Below, in pieces: positions 23,657 through 31,812 of a DNA stretch of 64,000 nt. Location: positions 1-64,000 of the forward strand of contig NZ_JYMR01000017.1 in the NCBI RefSeq assembly GCF_000938255.1, written 5' to 3'. The position numbers and the translations under genes were made by a program. Position 1 is the stretch's first letter, and the number at the start of each line of letters is the position of its first letter. This stretch comes from Bradyrhizobium sp. LTSP849. GTDB lineage: Bacteria > Pseudomonadota > Alphaproteobacteria > Rhizobiales > Xanthobacteraceae. The notes below the pieces were generated by a model that was given only the letters and a program-made list of their open reading frames with translations, was not told the origin of the DNA and searched no databases.

Positions 23657-24183
23657 TGGCGCGCAAGTCGACTGGCATCACGAAATCGCAACCGGGGCAG
23701 AAGGCGCCGAGGGCGGACGCTGCGGCCCACGTGCCCGCCGCCGGCGAGGGCAAGCGCGGCGAGCAAGGCTATCTCGGCTACCTCCTGCGCCAGGCCCACG
23801 CGGCGGTCAGGTTGAAGATGGAACGAACGCTCGCCGATCTCGGCGTGACGTCGCCGCAATTCGCCGTGCTGACCATGCTGAACGCCTACCCGGGCCTGTC
23901 CGGCGCCGACGTCGCCCGCCTCACCTTCCTGACGCCGCAGACCGTCGGGGTCATCATTCGCAACCTCGAACGCGATGGTGCAATTGAGATGACGCCCCAT
24001 CCCGTCCACGGCCGCATCCAGCAATGGACGCTGACGCAGCGCGGCGCGACGTTGCTGAAGGCGTGCCGGGAGCGTGTCATCGCGCTGGAGAAGCGTCTCG
24101 CCGGCGGACTTGATGCCAAGGCCGAGGCCACCATCCGCCGCTGGCTGGCCGACGTCGCGATCGAGTTGCAGGACCAGGAATAG
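23656..24183 (+). CDS. MarR-family transcriptional regulator
   Basis: Encodes 175 aa with a 35-residue basic/Ala-rich N-terminal extension, then a winged-helix MarR domain: LGVTSPQFAVLTMLNAYPGLSGADVARLTFLTPQTVGVIIRNLERDGAI, with the wing at HPVHGRIQQWTLTQRG. It probably binds as a dimer to the TATAAGAG-type palindromes just upstream. No Shine-Dalgarno precedes the ATG, which lies inside the second operator, so translation may start near the 5' end of a short leader. No redox-sensing cysteine stands out in the N-terminal helices. Confidence 0.88.
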   Translation: MARKSTGITKSQPGQKAPRADAAAHVPAAGEGKRGEQGYLGYLLRQAHAAVRLKMERTLADLGVTSPQFAVLTMLNAYPGLSGADVARLTFLTPQTVGVIIRNLERDGAIEMTPHPVHGRIQQWTLTQRGATLLKACRERVIALEKRLAGGLDAKAEATIRRWLADVAIELQDQE

Positions 24184-24197
24184 ACGCGGGGCCGCGC

Positions 24198-24668
24198 TCA
24201 GTCTTTCATCGCATCGGCGAACTTGCGCGTCAGTCGGACGAGATCGTCGATCTCGGCGGCATCCCATGTCGCGAAGATGGCGCGGCCGATCCGTTCGCGC
24301 GCGGCATCGACGAGATCAGTCATTGCCTTGCCCTTCGCCGTGATGACGGCCTCGCGCACGCGGCGATCCGTGGGGTGCTCGCGGCGCTCCGCGAGGCCGA
24401 GGCTTTCGAGCTTGGCGACCTGCCGACTGACGGTGGTGTAGTCGCGCCCAACGCGGTCGGCGAGATCGACGATACCGATCGGTCCGAACCGCTCAATGCC
24501 GACCAGCAGCGGAAACAGCGCCCGGTCGAGCCGGATGCCCGCCTCCTTGATCAGCATTTCGTCGCGCTGCGGCCGGTTCATCGCGCCGACGATATCGAGG
24601 AGCGCCCCGTGCAGCACTCGCAGACGGTCACTAATATGTGTATTTTGCACATTCTTTCTTGACGGCAT
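24198..24668 (-). CDS. MarR-family transcriptional regulator
   Basis: Encodes 156 aa from the ATG at 24668. The winged helix is FGPIGIVDLADRVGRDYTTVSRQVAKLESLGLAERREHPTDRRVREAVITAKG. It is convergent with the neighbouring marR (15 nt) and divergent from the quinone oxidoreductase gene. Paired ATGTG-N7-CAC sites flank its start, one inside its first codons, consistent with repression of itself and the oxidoreductase. The open frame upstream of 24668 crosses the operator and is not used. Confidence 0.87.
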   Translation of the reverse strand: MPSRKNVQNTHISDRLRVLHGALLDIVGAMNRPQRDEMLIKEAGIRLDRALFPLLVGIERFGPIGIVDLADRVGRDYTTVSRQVAKLESLGLAERREHPTDRRVREAVITAKGKAMTDLVDAARERIGRAIFATWDAAEIDDLVRLTRKFADAMKD

Positions 24669-24702
24669 CGGCGGCTCCAAACTAGATATGTGCATAATAC
24701 AC
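24636..24702. promoter_or_regulatory. Paired ATGTG-N7-CAC operator sites
   Basis: 24636-24652 reads ATGTG-TATTTTG-CACAT (perfect arms) and 24688-24702 reads ATGTG-CATAATA-CAC. Centres are about 51 bp apart, roughly five helical turns, so a looped or side-by-side MarR complex is possible. They lie between the divergent marR and oxidoreductase genes. Confidence 0.65.
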
Positions 24703-24732
24703 GCATCTAGAGCACCGACAAGGAACCTGATC

Positions 24733-25695
24733 ATGAAAGCCGCCGTCGTCCACGCCGCAGGCCAATGCCCTGTCTATGGAGATTTCACTGAACCCGAGCT
24801 CATCACGGGTGAGAGCCGTATCCACGTCACGGCCGCCGCGATCAGCCAGGTCACCAAGAGCCGCGCCGCGGGCGCGCATTACAGCTCAAGCGGCCGGTTT
24901 CCCTTCATCGCCGGCGTCGACGGTGTGGGCCGTCGCGATGACGGGGCTCGCGTCTATTTCGTACTGCCGCGCGCGCCCTATGGCAGCATGGCCGAGCAGG
25001 CTGTGGTGCCGGCCCTGCATTGCATCGCCCTGCCCGACGGCATCGACGACGTCACCGCAGCCGCGATCGCAAATCCCGGCATGTCGTCCTGGGCAGCCTA
25101 CACCGAGCGCGCGCGGCTCAAGGCCGGCGAGACGGTGCTCATCAATGGCGCCACCGGCACCTCGGGCCGCCTTGCCGTGCAGATCGCCAAGCACATGGGC
25201 GCGCGAAAGGTGATCGCGAAGGGTCGAAATGCGGAGGCGCTGCGCGAACTGGCGGATCTTGGTGCCGATGTGACGATCGCCCTCACCGACGATGACGCAG
25301 CACTCGAGCGCAGGCTGAGGGACCAATTCGCCGAAGGCGTGGACGTCGTCGTCGACTATCTCTGGGGCAAAAGTGCAGAGCGCGTGCTGATCGCCGCAGC
25401 CAAAGCGGGCCCCGAGGCGGTGCCAATCAGGTACGTTCAGATCGGTTCGATCAGCGGCGCCGACATTACGCTGCCGAGCGCCGTGCTCCGCTCATCGGCC
25501 ATCGAGCTGATGGGTAGCGGCATCGGCAGCATCCCGCTCGACCGCCTCGTCCATGCTGTGGGCGACCTGTTGCGCGCAACGCCAATGGCTGGATTCAAGA
25601 TCGCAACCCAAGCTGTGCCGCTGTCGAACGTCGCAGAGGCCTGGCTCGCGGACGATAATGCTTGCCGCACGGTGCTCACGATGGGCGCGGCTTGA
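24733..25695 (+). CDS. Quinone oxidoreductase-like MDR dehydrogenase
   Basis: Encodes 320 aa from the ATG at 24733 (AAGGA upstream). It is a medium-chain dehydrogenase/reductase: catalytic domain 1-125, then the NADPH fold with VLINGATGTSGRLAVQIAKHMGARKVI. The structural zinc cysteines are absent, which places it with quinone oxidoreductases or enoyl reductases rather than zinc alcohol dehydrogenases. The divergent MarR suggests induction by an electrophile, phenol or quinone-like compound. The real substrate is unknown. Confidence 0.85.
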   Translation: MKAAVVHAAGQCPVYGDFTEPELITGESRIHVTAAAISQVTKSRAAGAHYSSSGRFPFIAGVDGVGRRDDGARVYFVLPRAPYGSMAEQAVVPALHCIALPDGIDDVTAAAIANPGMSSWAAYTERARLKAGETVLINGATGTSGRLAVQIAKHMGARKVIAKGRNAEALRELADLGADVTIALTDDDAALERRLRDQFAEGVDVVVDYLWGKSAERVLIAAAKAGPEAVPIRYVQIGSISGADITLPSAVLRSSAIELMGSGIGSIPLDRLVHAVGDLLRATPMAGFKIATQAVPLSNVAEAWLADDNACRTVLTMGAA

Positions 25696-25718
25696 GGCGA
25701 ACCATGGACGGACGAGGC

Positions 25719-25907
25719 CTAGTCGCCTCCTCCGTCACCGCCGCCACCATCACCGCCGTCGGCATCCGAGAAGTCGCCGAAGCCGCTGTCGCCGCCACCC
25801 TGAATGCCACGGCCGAAATTTTCCGCGATGATCATCATGATCACGACAAACAGCCCTGCGCCGAACGGCCAGGGATTGGCGCGAATGATGTCGAACAGCT
25901 CCCGCAT
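25719..25907 (-). CDS. Small membrane protein with Gly/Asp-rich tail
   Basis: Encodes 62 aa from the ATG at 25907 (a TTG at 25934 would add nine residues). One transmembrane helix (about 12-32, PWPFGAGLFVVIMMIIAENFG) is followed by a striking tail of Gly and Asp (GGDGGGGDGGGD at the end). The tail could bind divalent cations or be a low-complexity cytoplasmic/periplasmic extension. No family is recognised. It is convergent with the oxidoreductase gene. Confidence 0.55.
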   Translation of the reverse strand: MRELFDIIRANPWPFGAGLFVVIMMIIAENFGRGIQGGGDSGFGDFSDADGGDGGGGDGGGD

Positions 25908-25988
25908 GCGCGCATTCTGCACAGACAGGAACAAACCGACCGTAAAGCGGCACCCTCGAAATTTGAGATGTTGACGCCCGAGTGCGCC

Positions 25989-26240
25989 CTATCCGCTCTT
26001 CAACACTTTATTAACTTCGCCAGCGGGCCAGGTCTCACCTGCCGCGATCACTCGCACACGGCTTTGATCTGTAGCATTCAACAGCACATGCGAACTCACC
26101 TGATCGCCGCTCGGCTCCAGGTGCAAATCCGTCTCAGGCTTCCAGCTCAGCGTCGTTGCAAGATCGCCAGCGAAGATCTGCCAGCGCGATCCGTCGTCAA
26201 GCTCGACGACGTGGCTTTCCGCATGCACGCGTATCTTCAT
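25989..26240 (-). CDS. Hypothetical protein (83 aa)
   Basis: Encodes a soluble 83-aa protein beginning MKIRVHAESHVVELDDGSRWQIF, rich in beta-strand pattern and ending EVNKVLKSG. No signal peptide or known domain. GGGGCGGA lies just upstream of the ATG. It follows the TTVIK-repeat exported protein in the same direction but is separated from it by a GC-rich hairpin, so it may have its own transcript. Confidence 0.6.
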   Translation of the reverse strand: MKIRVHAESHVVELDDGSRWQIFAGDLATTLSWKPETDLHLEPSGDQVSSHVLLNATDQSRVRVIAAGETWPAGEVNKVLKSG

Positions 26241-26270
26241 TCCGCCCCGAAATCTCGCTGAAGAAAGCGG

Positions 26271-26291
26271 GCCCCGGCGCTCGGCCGGGGC
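26271..26291 (-). terminator. GC-rich hairpin after the TTVIK-repeat gene
   Basis: Arms GCCCCGGC and GCCGGGGC with a 5-nt loop; on the minus strand the stem is followed by CCGCTTTCTT, a weak T-rich tail. It lies 10 nt after the stop of the 26301-26555 gene. Confidence 0.55.
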
Positions 26292-26300
26292 GCTGCTCCG

Positions 26301-26555
26301 TTAGTCGTTGTCGTGATGAATCACGGTCTTGCTGCGATTGCCGTATTCATCTTCCTTCTTGATCACCGTGGTGCGATCGGCGGGCGCGCGCTCCTTGATG
26401 ACCGTGGTGCGGTCACGATCGCGATCGCGGTATTCAGGGGCCTGGCCGACCGTGACGCCTGCGCCGACCGGACCGACGTGAACGCCGACTTCATCTGCGA
26501 ACGCAGGGGCCGCGATGGCCGTGACCATGGCAGCGGCAAACAGATATTTCCTCAT
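26301..26555 (-). CDS. Small exported protein with TTVIK repeats
   Basis: Encodes 84 aa from the ATG at 26555, behind GAGGAGG. The signal peptide is MRKYLFAAAMVTAIAAPAFA. The mature part is highly charged with RDRDRDR, TTVIKERAPADR and TTVIKKEDEYG, then KTVIHHDND, i.e. three related TxVI(K/H) units. It is probably a periplasmic intrinsically disordered protein. Similar proteins are common in rhizobia, but I know no function. Confidence 0.7.
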   Translation of the reverse strand: MRKYLFAAAMVTAIAAPAFADEVGVHVGPVGAGVTVGQAPEYRDRDRDRTTVIKERAPADRTTVIKKEDEYGNRSKTVIHHDND

Positions 26556-26690
26556 CTCATCCTCCTCCAATGTGGTGCTGAGGGAATGCGGAGTGCGACA
26601 CTTTGTTCCTGGGAGCGTAACGTCTAAAGCCTGTTCCTCCTGTTCCAGGAACCGACTCACAGGAGCCATGTTTCCCGCTACAATGCGCCG

Positions 26691-27920
26691 ATGAAACAAG
26701 CTGATTCCTTGGCCAACCGCACGCGCCGCGCCCTGCTCCAATCGACGCTGGGCGCAGCCGCCCTGCTGACACTCCCAACGCACGTTCTGGCTTCGCCGCC
26801 CGGCTTCGACGAATGGCGCGAGAGTTTTCGCGCCCGCGCGATGGCCAAAGGCATTTCAGCCGCGACCTGGCAGCGCGCGATGGCGCGGGTCGAACCGGAC
26901 ATGAGCGTGTTCAAGCAAATGCGCAACCAGCCTGAATTCCACGAGCAGGTCTGGCAATACATCAACCGCCGCGTCTCCGATTGGCGCATCATCAACGGCA
27001 AGATCGCGCTGAAGAACAACGAGGCGTTGCTCGCACGCATCGAACGCGATTTCGGCGTCGAGCGCGGCACGCTGCTGGCGCTGTGGGGCGTGGAATCGGC
27101 TTACGGCGATCCGCTGGTGCAGCAGAACCACATGACGCCAGTGTTTCCCTCGCTGGCCGCACTCGCCTGGAACGAGCCGCGGCGAAAAGCCTATTGGGAG
27201 ACCGAGCTGATCAACGCGCTGCGCATCGTCGACAAGGGCTGGAGCACACCGGAAGAGATGCAGGGCTCCTGGGCCGGCGCAATGGGGCATTCGCAATGGA
27301 TGCCTGAGGTCTGGCTCAATGTCGGTATCGACTATGACGGCGACGGCAAAGTATCACCGTTCGGCAAGCCCGACGATGCGCTGGGCTCAACGGCAAAATA
27401 TCTCGTCAATCGCGGCAAGTGGCGCCGTGGCGAGCATTGGGGCTACGAGGTGCGCGCGTCCGGCGATATGAGCGGCAGCCGCGCCTATGCCGCTTGGCAA
27501 TCGGCTGGCGTCACCCGCGCCGATGGCCAGCCGTTTCCGCAGCCGAACGCGTCTGCGCAGATGTGGACACCGGTTGCGGGCGGGCCAACCTTCCTGCTCG
27601 GACCGAACTTCAACGCGGTGAAGAGCTACAATCCCTCGATGAACTATGCGCTGGCGATCTGCCATCTCGGCGATCGCTGCCTGGGCGCACCGCCCTTCAT
27701 CCAGCCCTTCCCCGGCTCCGAACGCGTGCTCACGCTCGCCGAGGTGCAGGAGATGCAGACACGGCTGACCAAAGCCGGCTTCGACACCGGTGGCACCGAC
27801 GGCCGCGTCGGTAACGACACCATGAAGGCGATCAAGGATTTTCAGCAACGCGCCGGAATCACGCCCACCGATGGCTATGGCGGGCTGAAGGTGCTGGCAA
27901 AATTGCGGCAGGGATCGTAG
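26691..27920 (+). CDS. Lytic murein transglycosylase, MltB family (GH103) with PG-binding domain
   Basis: Encodes 409 aa. The N terminus NRTRRALLQSTLGAAALLTL resembles a Tat or Sec signal. The SLT_2/GH103 domain (about 38-330) includes GTLLALWGVESAYGDP with the catalytic Glu, and EEMQGSWAGAMGHSQWMPEVW. Residues about 345-405 form a peptidoglycan-binding type-1 domain (TRLTKAGFDTGGTDGRVGNDTMKAIKDFQQRAG). The enzyme cleaves MurNAc-GlcNAc bonds to give 1,6-anhydro ends. No lipobox is seen, so it is probably periplasmic. It overlaps no neighbours. Confidence 0.9.
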   Translation: MKQADSLANRTRRALLQSTLGAAALLTLPTHVLASPPGFDEWRESFRARAMAKGISAATWQRAMARVEPDMSVFKQMRNQPEFHEQVWQYINRRVSDWRIINGKIALKNNEALLARIERDFGVERGTLLALWGVESAYGDPLVQQNHMTPVFPSLAALAWNEPRRKAYWETELINALRIVDKGWSTPEEMQGSWAGAMGHSQWMPEVWLNVGIDYDGDGKVSPFGKPDDALGSTAKYLVNRGKWRRGEHWGYEVRASGDMSGSRAYAAWQSAGVTRADGQPFPQPNASAQMWTPVAGGPTFLLGPNFNAVKSYNPSMNYALAICHLGDRCLGAPPFIQPFPGSERVLTLAEVQEMQTRLTKAGFDTGGTDGRVGNDTMKAIKDFQQRAGITPTDGYGGLKVLAKLRQGS

Positions 27921-27926
27921 ACGGCC

Positions 27927-28724
27927 TCAGTGCCGGTACTGCGGCTCCTCCGCATCGAGCTGCCGTCGGATCGCAGCGAGATGCAGCCGCGCGGATTCGG
28001 AATCGCCCTCGCGCATCTGCCTGTAGGTTTCGGCCGCAATGGCGGGATCGACCGGCAGCACTTTCCGTCCCGTCGACATCGCCAACACCTGCACCTCGGC
28101 GGCGCGCTCGAGATAGTAGAGATCGTCCCAGGCCTCCGCGATGGTCGGGGCCAGCACCATCACGCCGTGATGCTTCATGAAGACGATGTCGGCATCGCCC
28201 ACGGCGGAAGCAATGCGCGCGCCTTCGCGGTTGTCGAGCGCGAGACCGTTATAGTCGCGATCGACCGCCGTGCGGCCATAAAACTTCAGCGCGGTCTGCC
28301 CGGCCCAGATCAGGGGATCGCCTTCGGTCATCGACAGCGCGGTGGCGTAGGGCATGTGGGTGTGGAAGGCGACCTTCGCGCGCGGCAAACGCTTGTGCAC
28401 CTCGGCGTGGATGTAGAACGCAGTCGCCTCGGGCTCGCCCTCGCCGTCGAGCACATGGCCGTGGAAATCGCAGATCAGGAGTTTTGACGCGGTCAACTCG
28501 CGAAAAGCGTAGCCATAGGGATTGACCAAGAAGAGATCGTCATGGCCGGGCACCACGGCCGAGAAATGGTTGCAGATGCCCTCCTCAAAACCGTTGCGCG
28601 CTGCCATGCGGAAGCAGGCGGCGAGATCCTCGCGCGCGCTGCGGATTGCATCGGTTGCGAGGTCCGGCCGATTCGAGCGGACCGGCTCGGCAGCGGATGA
28701 GGAAGCGTGAAGGCCGTGCGCCAT
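27927..28724 (-). CDS. Class II aldolase/adducin family protein
   Basis: Encodes 265 aa. The fold is shown by FSAVVPGHDDLFLVNPYG, the metal-binding HTHMPYATAL and the later KHHGVMVLAPTIAEAWDDLYYLERAAE. Bacterial members include fuculose-phosphate aldolases and decarboxylases, and the subfamily here (adducin-like, without clear phosphate-binding loop) is of unassigned substrate. It is convergent with mltB (6 nt) and is followed downstream by no obvious pathway partner; the SDR gene upstream in the same direction may be functionally related. Confidence 0.85.
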   Translation of the reverse strand: MAHGLHASSSAAEPVRSNRPDLATDAIRSAREDLAACFRMAARNGFEEGICNHFSAVVPGHDDLFLVNPYGYAFRELTASKLLICDFHGHVLDGEGEPEATAFYIHAEVHKRLPRAKVAFHTHMPYATALSMTEGDPLIWAGQTALKFYGRTAVDRDYNGLALDNREGARIASAVGDADIVFMKHHGVMVLAPTIAEAWDDLYYLERAAEVQVLAMSTGRKVLPVDPAIAAETYRQMREGDSESARLHLAAIRRQLDAEEPQYRH

Positions 28725-28833
28725 AGCGAAGAAAACCTCTGTCGGTAGGGAGTTGCCCGCGCTTTTACAGGGACGACGCCTGCGCGTCAGCCCCTGCGGG
28801 CGCCACCCTGCCCTTCGCGTCTTGCGGGCTAGT

Positions 28834-29643
28834 TCATGCCCGCCGCGGCGCGCCGCCGGCGTTCATGCCGCCGTCGATGACGAGCTCGGTGCCGGTGACG
28901 TAGCGCGAGGCATCTGACGCCAGATACAGCACACCCGACGCGATCTCCACGGCCTGGCCCGCGCGACCGAGCGGCGTTGCCACCTTGGCCCGCTCCTCGG
29001 GATCGATCGGCGCATTGCCCTGGTTGCCGGTCGCACCCGTCGGGATCTTTCCCCAGATCGGCGTGTCGATGATGCCGGGATGCACGGAATTGACACGGAT
29101 GCCGTCGGAGGCCGCTGCACACTCCATCGCGATCGATTTCGCGAACAGCCGCACGCCGCCCTTGGTCGCCGAATATGCCGACAGCCCCGGTGCGCCGCGC
29201 AGGCCTGCCAGCGAGGACATCATGACGATCGAGCCGCCGCCAGTCTTGCGCATCAAGGGCAGGCAATGCTTCACCGAGAGAAACACGCCGTCGAGATTGA
29301 TCGCGTTCTGCTTGCGCCAATCGCCCAGCGTCATGTCGACGATCGAGGGCACGGCAATGCCGATACCAGCATTGGAGACCATGGTGTCGAGCCGACCATA
29401 GCGCTTTGCAACTTCAGCGACGATCTCGATCCAGCGCTCCTCACTAGTGACATCCTGCTCCAAAAAGATCGCCTTGCCGCCGGCCTTGGTGACGCGCTTG
29501 GCGAGTTCGGGGCCGCGTAGCTCGTCGATGTCGGTGGCGATGACGGTCGCGCCCTCGCGCGCAAACAGCTCGACGATGGCTTCGCCAATGCCCGACGCGC
29601 CGCCTGTGACCAGCGCGACTTTACCCTCAACCTGCCCTGCCAT
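28834..29643 (-). CDS. Short-chain dehydrogenase/reductase
   Basis: Encodes 269 aa from the ATG at 29643 (AAGGGAG upstream; a GTG two codons earlier is less likely). Classical SDR elements: GGASGIGEA cofactor loop, NAG motif (VSNAGIG), catalytic Ser-Tyr-x3-Lys (SSLAGLRG...YSATKGG) and NSVHPGIIDTP. An Asp after beta-2 (ATDIDE) favours NAD(H). The substrate is unknown. It lies between recJ and the class II aldolase gene in the same orientation. Confidence 0.88.
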   Translation of the reverse strand: MAGQVEGKVALVTGGASGIGEAIVELFAREGATVIATDIDELRGPELAKRVTKAGGKAIFLEQDVTSEERWIEIVAEVAKRYGRLDTMVSNAGIGIAVPSIVDMTLGDWRKQNAINLDGVFLSVKHCLPLMRKTGGGSIVMMSSLAGLRGAPGLSAYSATKGGVRLFAKSIAMECAAASDGIRVNSVHPGIIDTPIWGKIPTGATGNQGNAPIDPEERAKVATPLGRAGQAVEIASGVLYLASDASRYVTGTELVIDGGMNAGGAPRRA

Positions 29644-29687
29644 GTTCACTCCCTTTTTTGTTGTTTGAGGTTTGTTGTTTGCGGCAG

Positions 29688-31529
29688 TTATCTAATCACG
29701 GATGGCCCCTGGTCCGGTAGCGCGACGTCGATGACGCGAAACTGCACGCGCTCGGCACCCTGGTAGCGATCGACCGACAATGATCCGGCGACATGCAGCT
29801 GCTGGCCGCGATTGGCCACCAATGCGTTGCCGAGTTTTTGGCCAACCGAGCGAAACGCGATGCCGTTGACGATCGCGCCGTCGCCCGACTTGAACCGCAG
29901 CCGCAAGTGCGCCTGTCCGACCTCGTCGGCATAGACGAGCTGATGCGCCGGCAGCGCCAGCACGGCTTCCGGATTGCCGCTGCCGAAGGGACCGGCACGG
30001 TTGAGCGTGGTGGCAAGCTCCGTCGTGACCGCCCGCGCGGACACCGCGCCATCGATATAGAGCTCGTTGACATGGCGAGCCTCCGCGACATCGCGCGCGA
30101 GCGCATTTTCGAGATAGGCGCGGAATTCGGCGAGCTTTTCCTTGCGCAGCGTGACACCCGCAGCCATCGCGTGCCCGCCGCCCTTCAACAGGATGCCGTC
30201 CGCCACCGCCTGCCGTACCGCCTTGCCGAGATCGACGCCTGCGATCGAGCGGCCCGAGCCGGTGCCGATGCCGCCGGGCTCGAGTGCAATCGCGAAAGCG
30301 GGCCGCGAAAACTTCTCCTTCAGCCGCGAGGCGACGAGGCCGACCACGCCGGGATGCCAGCCTTCGGAGGCCGTGACGATGACACCGATCTTGTCTTCGA
30401 GCCCGATCGAGGCAAGCGCCTCGGCTTCGGCCTGCGCTTCGGCGGCCTGCTCAATGACGCGGCGCTCGCTGTTGAGGCGGTCGAGCTCGGCGGCGATCCG
30501 TGCGGCCTCGGTGCTATCGCCTTCCAGGAGCAGCCGCACGCCGAGATCGGCGCGGCCGATGCGGCCCCCGGCATTGATGCGCGGCCCCAGCATGAAGCCG
30601 AGATGCCAGGCCTCCGGCGGGCCGTTGAGCCGCGCCACGTCCATCAGCGCGGTGTGGCCGACATGGTCGCGCCGGCGCATCGCGATCAGCCCCTTGGCGA
30701 CGAAGGCGCGGTTGAGACCGATCAGCGGCGCCACATCGGCAACCGTGCCGAGCGCGACGTGATGCAGCATGCCGAGCAGATCGGGCTCGGGCATCTCGGA
30801 GGTCCAGAAGCCGCGCTGGCGCAGCTCGCGATTGACCGCGACCAGTGTCACCAGCACGAGACCAACGGCGGCGAGATGGCCGAGGCCGGAGAGATCGTCG
30901 AGCCGGTTCGGATTGACCAGCGCATCGACCTCCGGAAGATCCGTGCCGGCCTGATGATGGTCGATCACAACCACGGACTGGCCGAGCCGCTTCGCCTCGG
31001 CCAGCGGCTCGATGCTGGTGGTACCGCAATCGACCGTGACGAGCAGCGTGGCGCCCTTCGCCGCCAGCGCGCGCACCGCCTCGACGTTCGGTCCGTAGCC
31101 CTCAAAAATCCGGTCGGGAATGTGGATCAGCGGATCGAGGCCGCAATGGCGCAAATGCCAGGCCAGCAGCGCGGCGGAGGTCGCGCCGTCGACATCGTAG
31201 TCGCCGAAGATCGCGACTGTCTCGCCTTTCACAGCGGCATCGGCGATCCGCTTTGCGGCAGCCTCCATCTCCGTCACCGTGTACGGGTCCGGCATGAGCT
31301 TGCGGATGGTCGGATCGAGGAAGTCGGCGACAGCATCGATATCGACGCCGCGGCCCGCCAGCACCCGCGCCAACAGCTCCGGCAGTTGGTGCCGCTGCAC
31401 GATGGCGAGCGCCTTGGCCGCGCCGCGCGCGTCGAGCCGGTCGCGCCAGAGCTTGTCGGTGAGCGAACGCGCCACACCCAGGAAGGCCTGGGGCGCTTCG
31501 ACGGGCAAGGCGGTGGCGGGCGGCGTCAT
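29688..31529 (-). CDS. recJ: Single-stranded-DNA-specific exonuclease RecJ
   Basis: Encodes 613 aa. DHH phosphoesterase motifs are intact: IFGDYDVDGATSAALL (about 107-122), TVDCGTTS, and VVIDHHQAG with Asp190-His191-His192. The DHHA1 domain has GGGHAMAAGVT (about 453-463), and a C-terminal OB-type domain follows. RecJ degrades 5' ssDNA in recombination, mismatch and base-excision repair. Length is close to other alphaproteobacterial RecJ proteins. A 584-codon open frame on the opposite strand is a codon-bias shadow. Confidence 0.95.
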   Translation of the reverse strand: MTPPATALPVEAPQAFLGVARSLTDKLWRDRLDARGAAKALAIVQRHQLPELLARVLAGRGVDIDAVADFLDPTIRKLMPDPYTVTEMEAAAKRIADAAVKGETVAIFGDYDVDGATSAALLAWHLRHCGLDPLIHIPDRIFEGYGPNVEAVRALAAKGATLLVTVDCGTTSIEPLAEAKRLGQSVVVIDHHQAGTDLPEVDALVNPNRLDDLSGLGHLAAVGLVLVTLVAVNRELRQRGFWTSEMPEPDLLGMLHHVALGTVADVAPLIGLNRAFVAKGLIAMRRRDHVGHTALMDVARLNGPPEAWHLGFMLGPRINAGGRIGRADLGVRLLLEGDSTEAARIAAELDRLNSERRVIEQAAEAQAEAEALASIGLEDKIGVIVTASEGWHPGVVGLVASRLKEKFSRPAFAIALEPGGIGTGSGRSIAGVDLGKAVRQAVADGILLKGGGHAMAAGVTLRKEKLAEFRAYLENALARDVAEARHVNELYIDGAVSARAVTTELATTLNRAGPFGSGNPEAVLALPAHQLVYADEVGQAHLRLRFKSGDGAIVNGIAFRSVGQKLGNALVANRGQQLHVAGSLSVDRYQGAERVQFRVIDVALPDQGPSVIR

Positions 31530-31812
31530 GATTCAAGGGCGGCTTGAGGAACCCGGAACCCGACTGCAAGCGATGCGCCCGGTCGGCCGGCGGATGATTG
31601 GCCGGGAAACCACGGACATTTGCAACGGCCAGGCCGTACAAAGCAGTGGATGGCCGCCGTCCTGGCTGGAGTGACTATCATTTGGGCATTCCGCCGAACA
31701 GCAAATTAAGCAGGCGTTAGGTGGAATCCTCGAAAAAGAGTCGTATTCGATCTGTGATTGGTTGTTCCGGGTTCGTTGCAGATCAGGCCTCATTGCCAAG
31801 GGAAGTTACCCG

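Noticed and set aside
29793..31547. 584-codon open frame on the plus strand
   Set aside because: Antisense to recJ with intact DHH motifs; composition is that of a codon-bias shadow.
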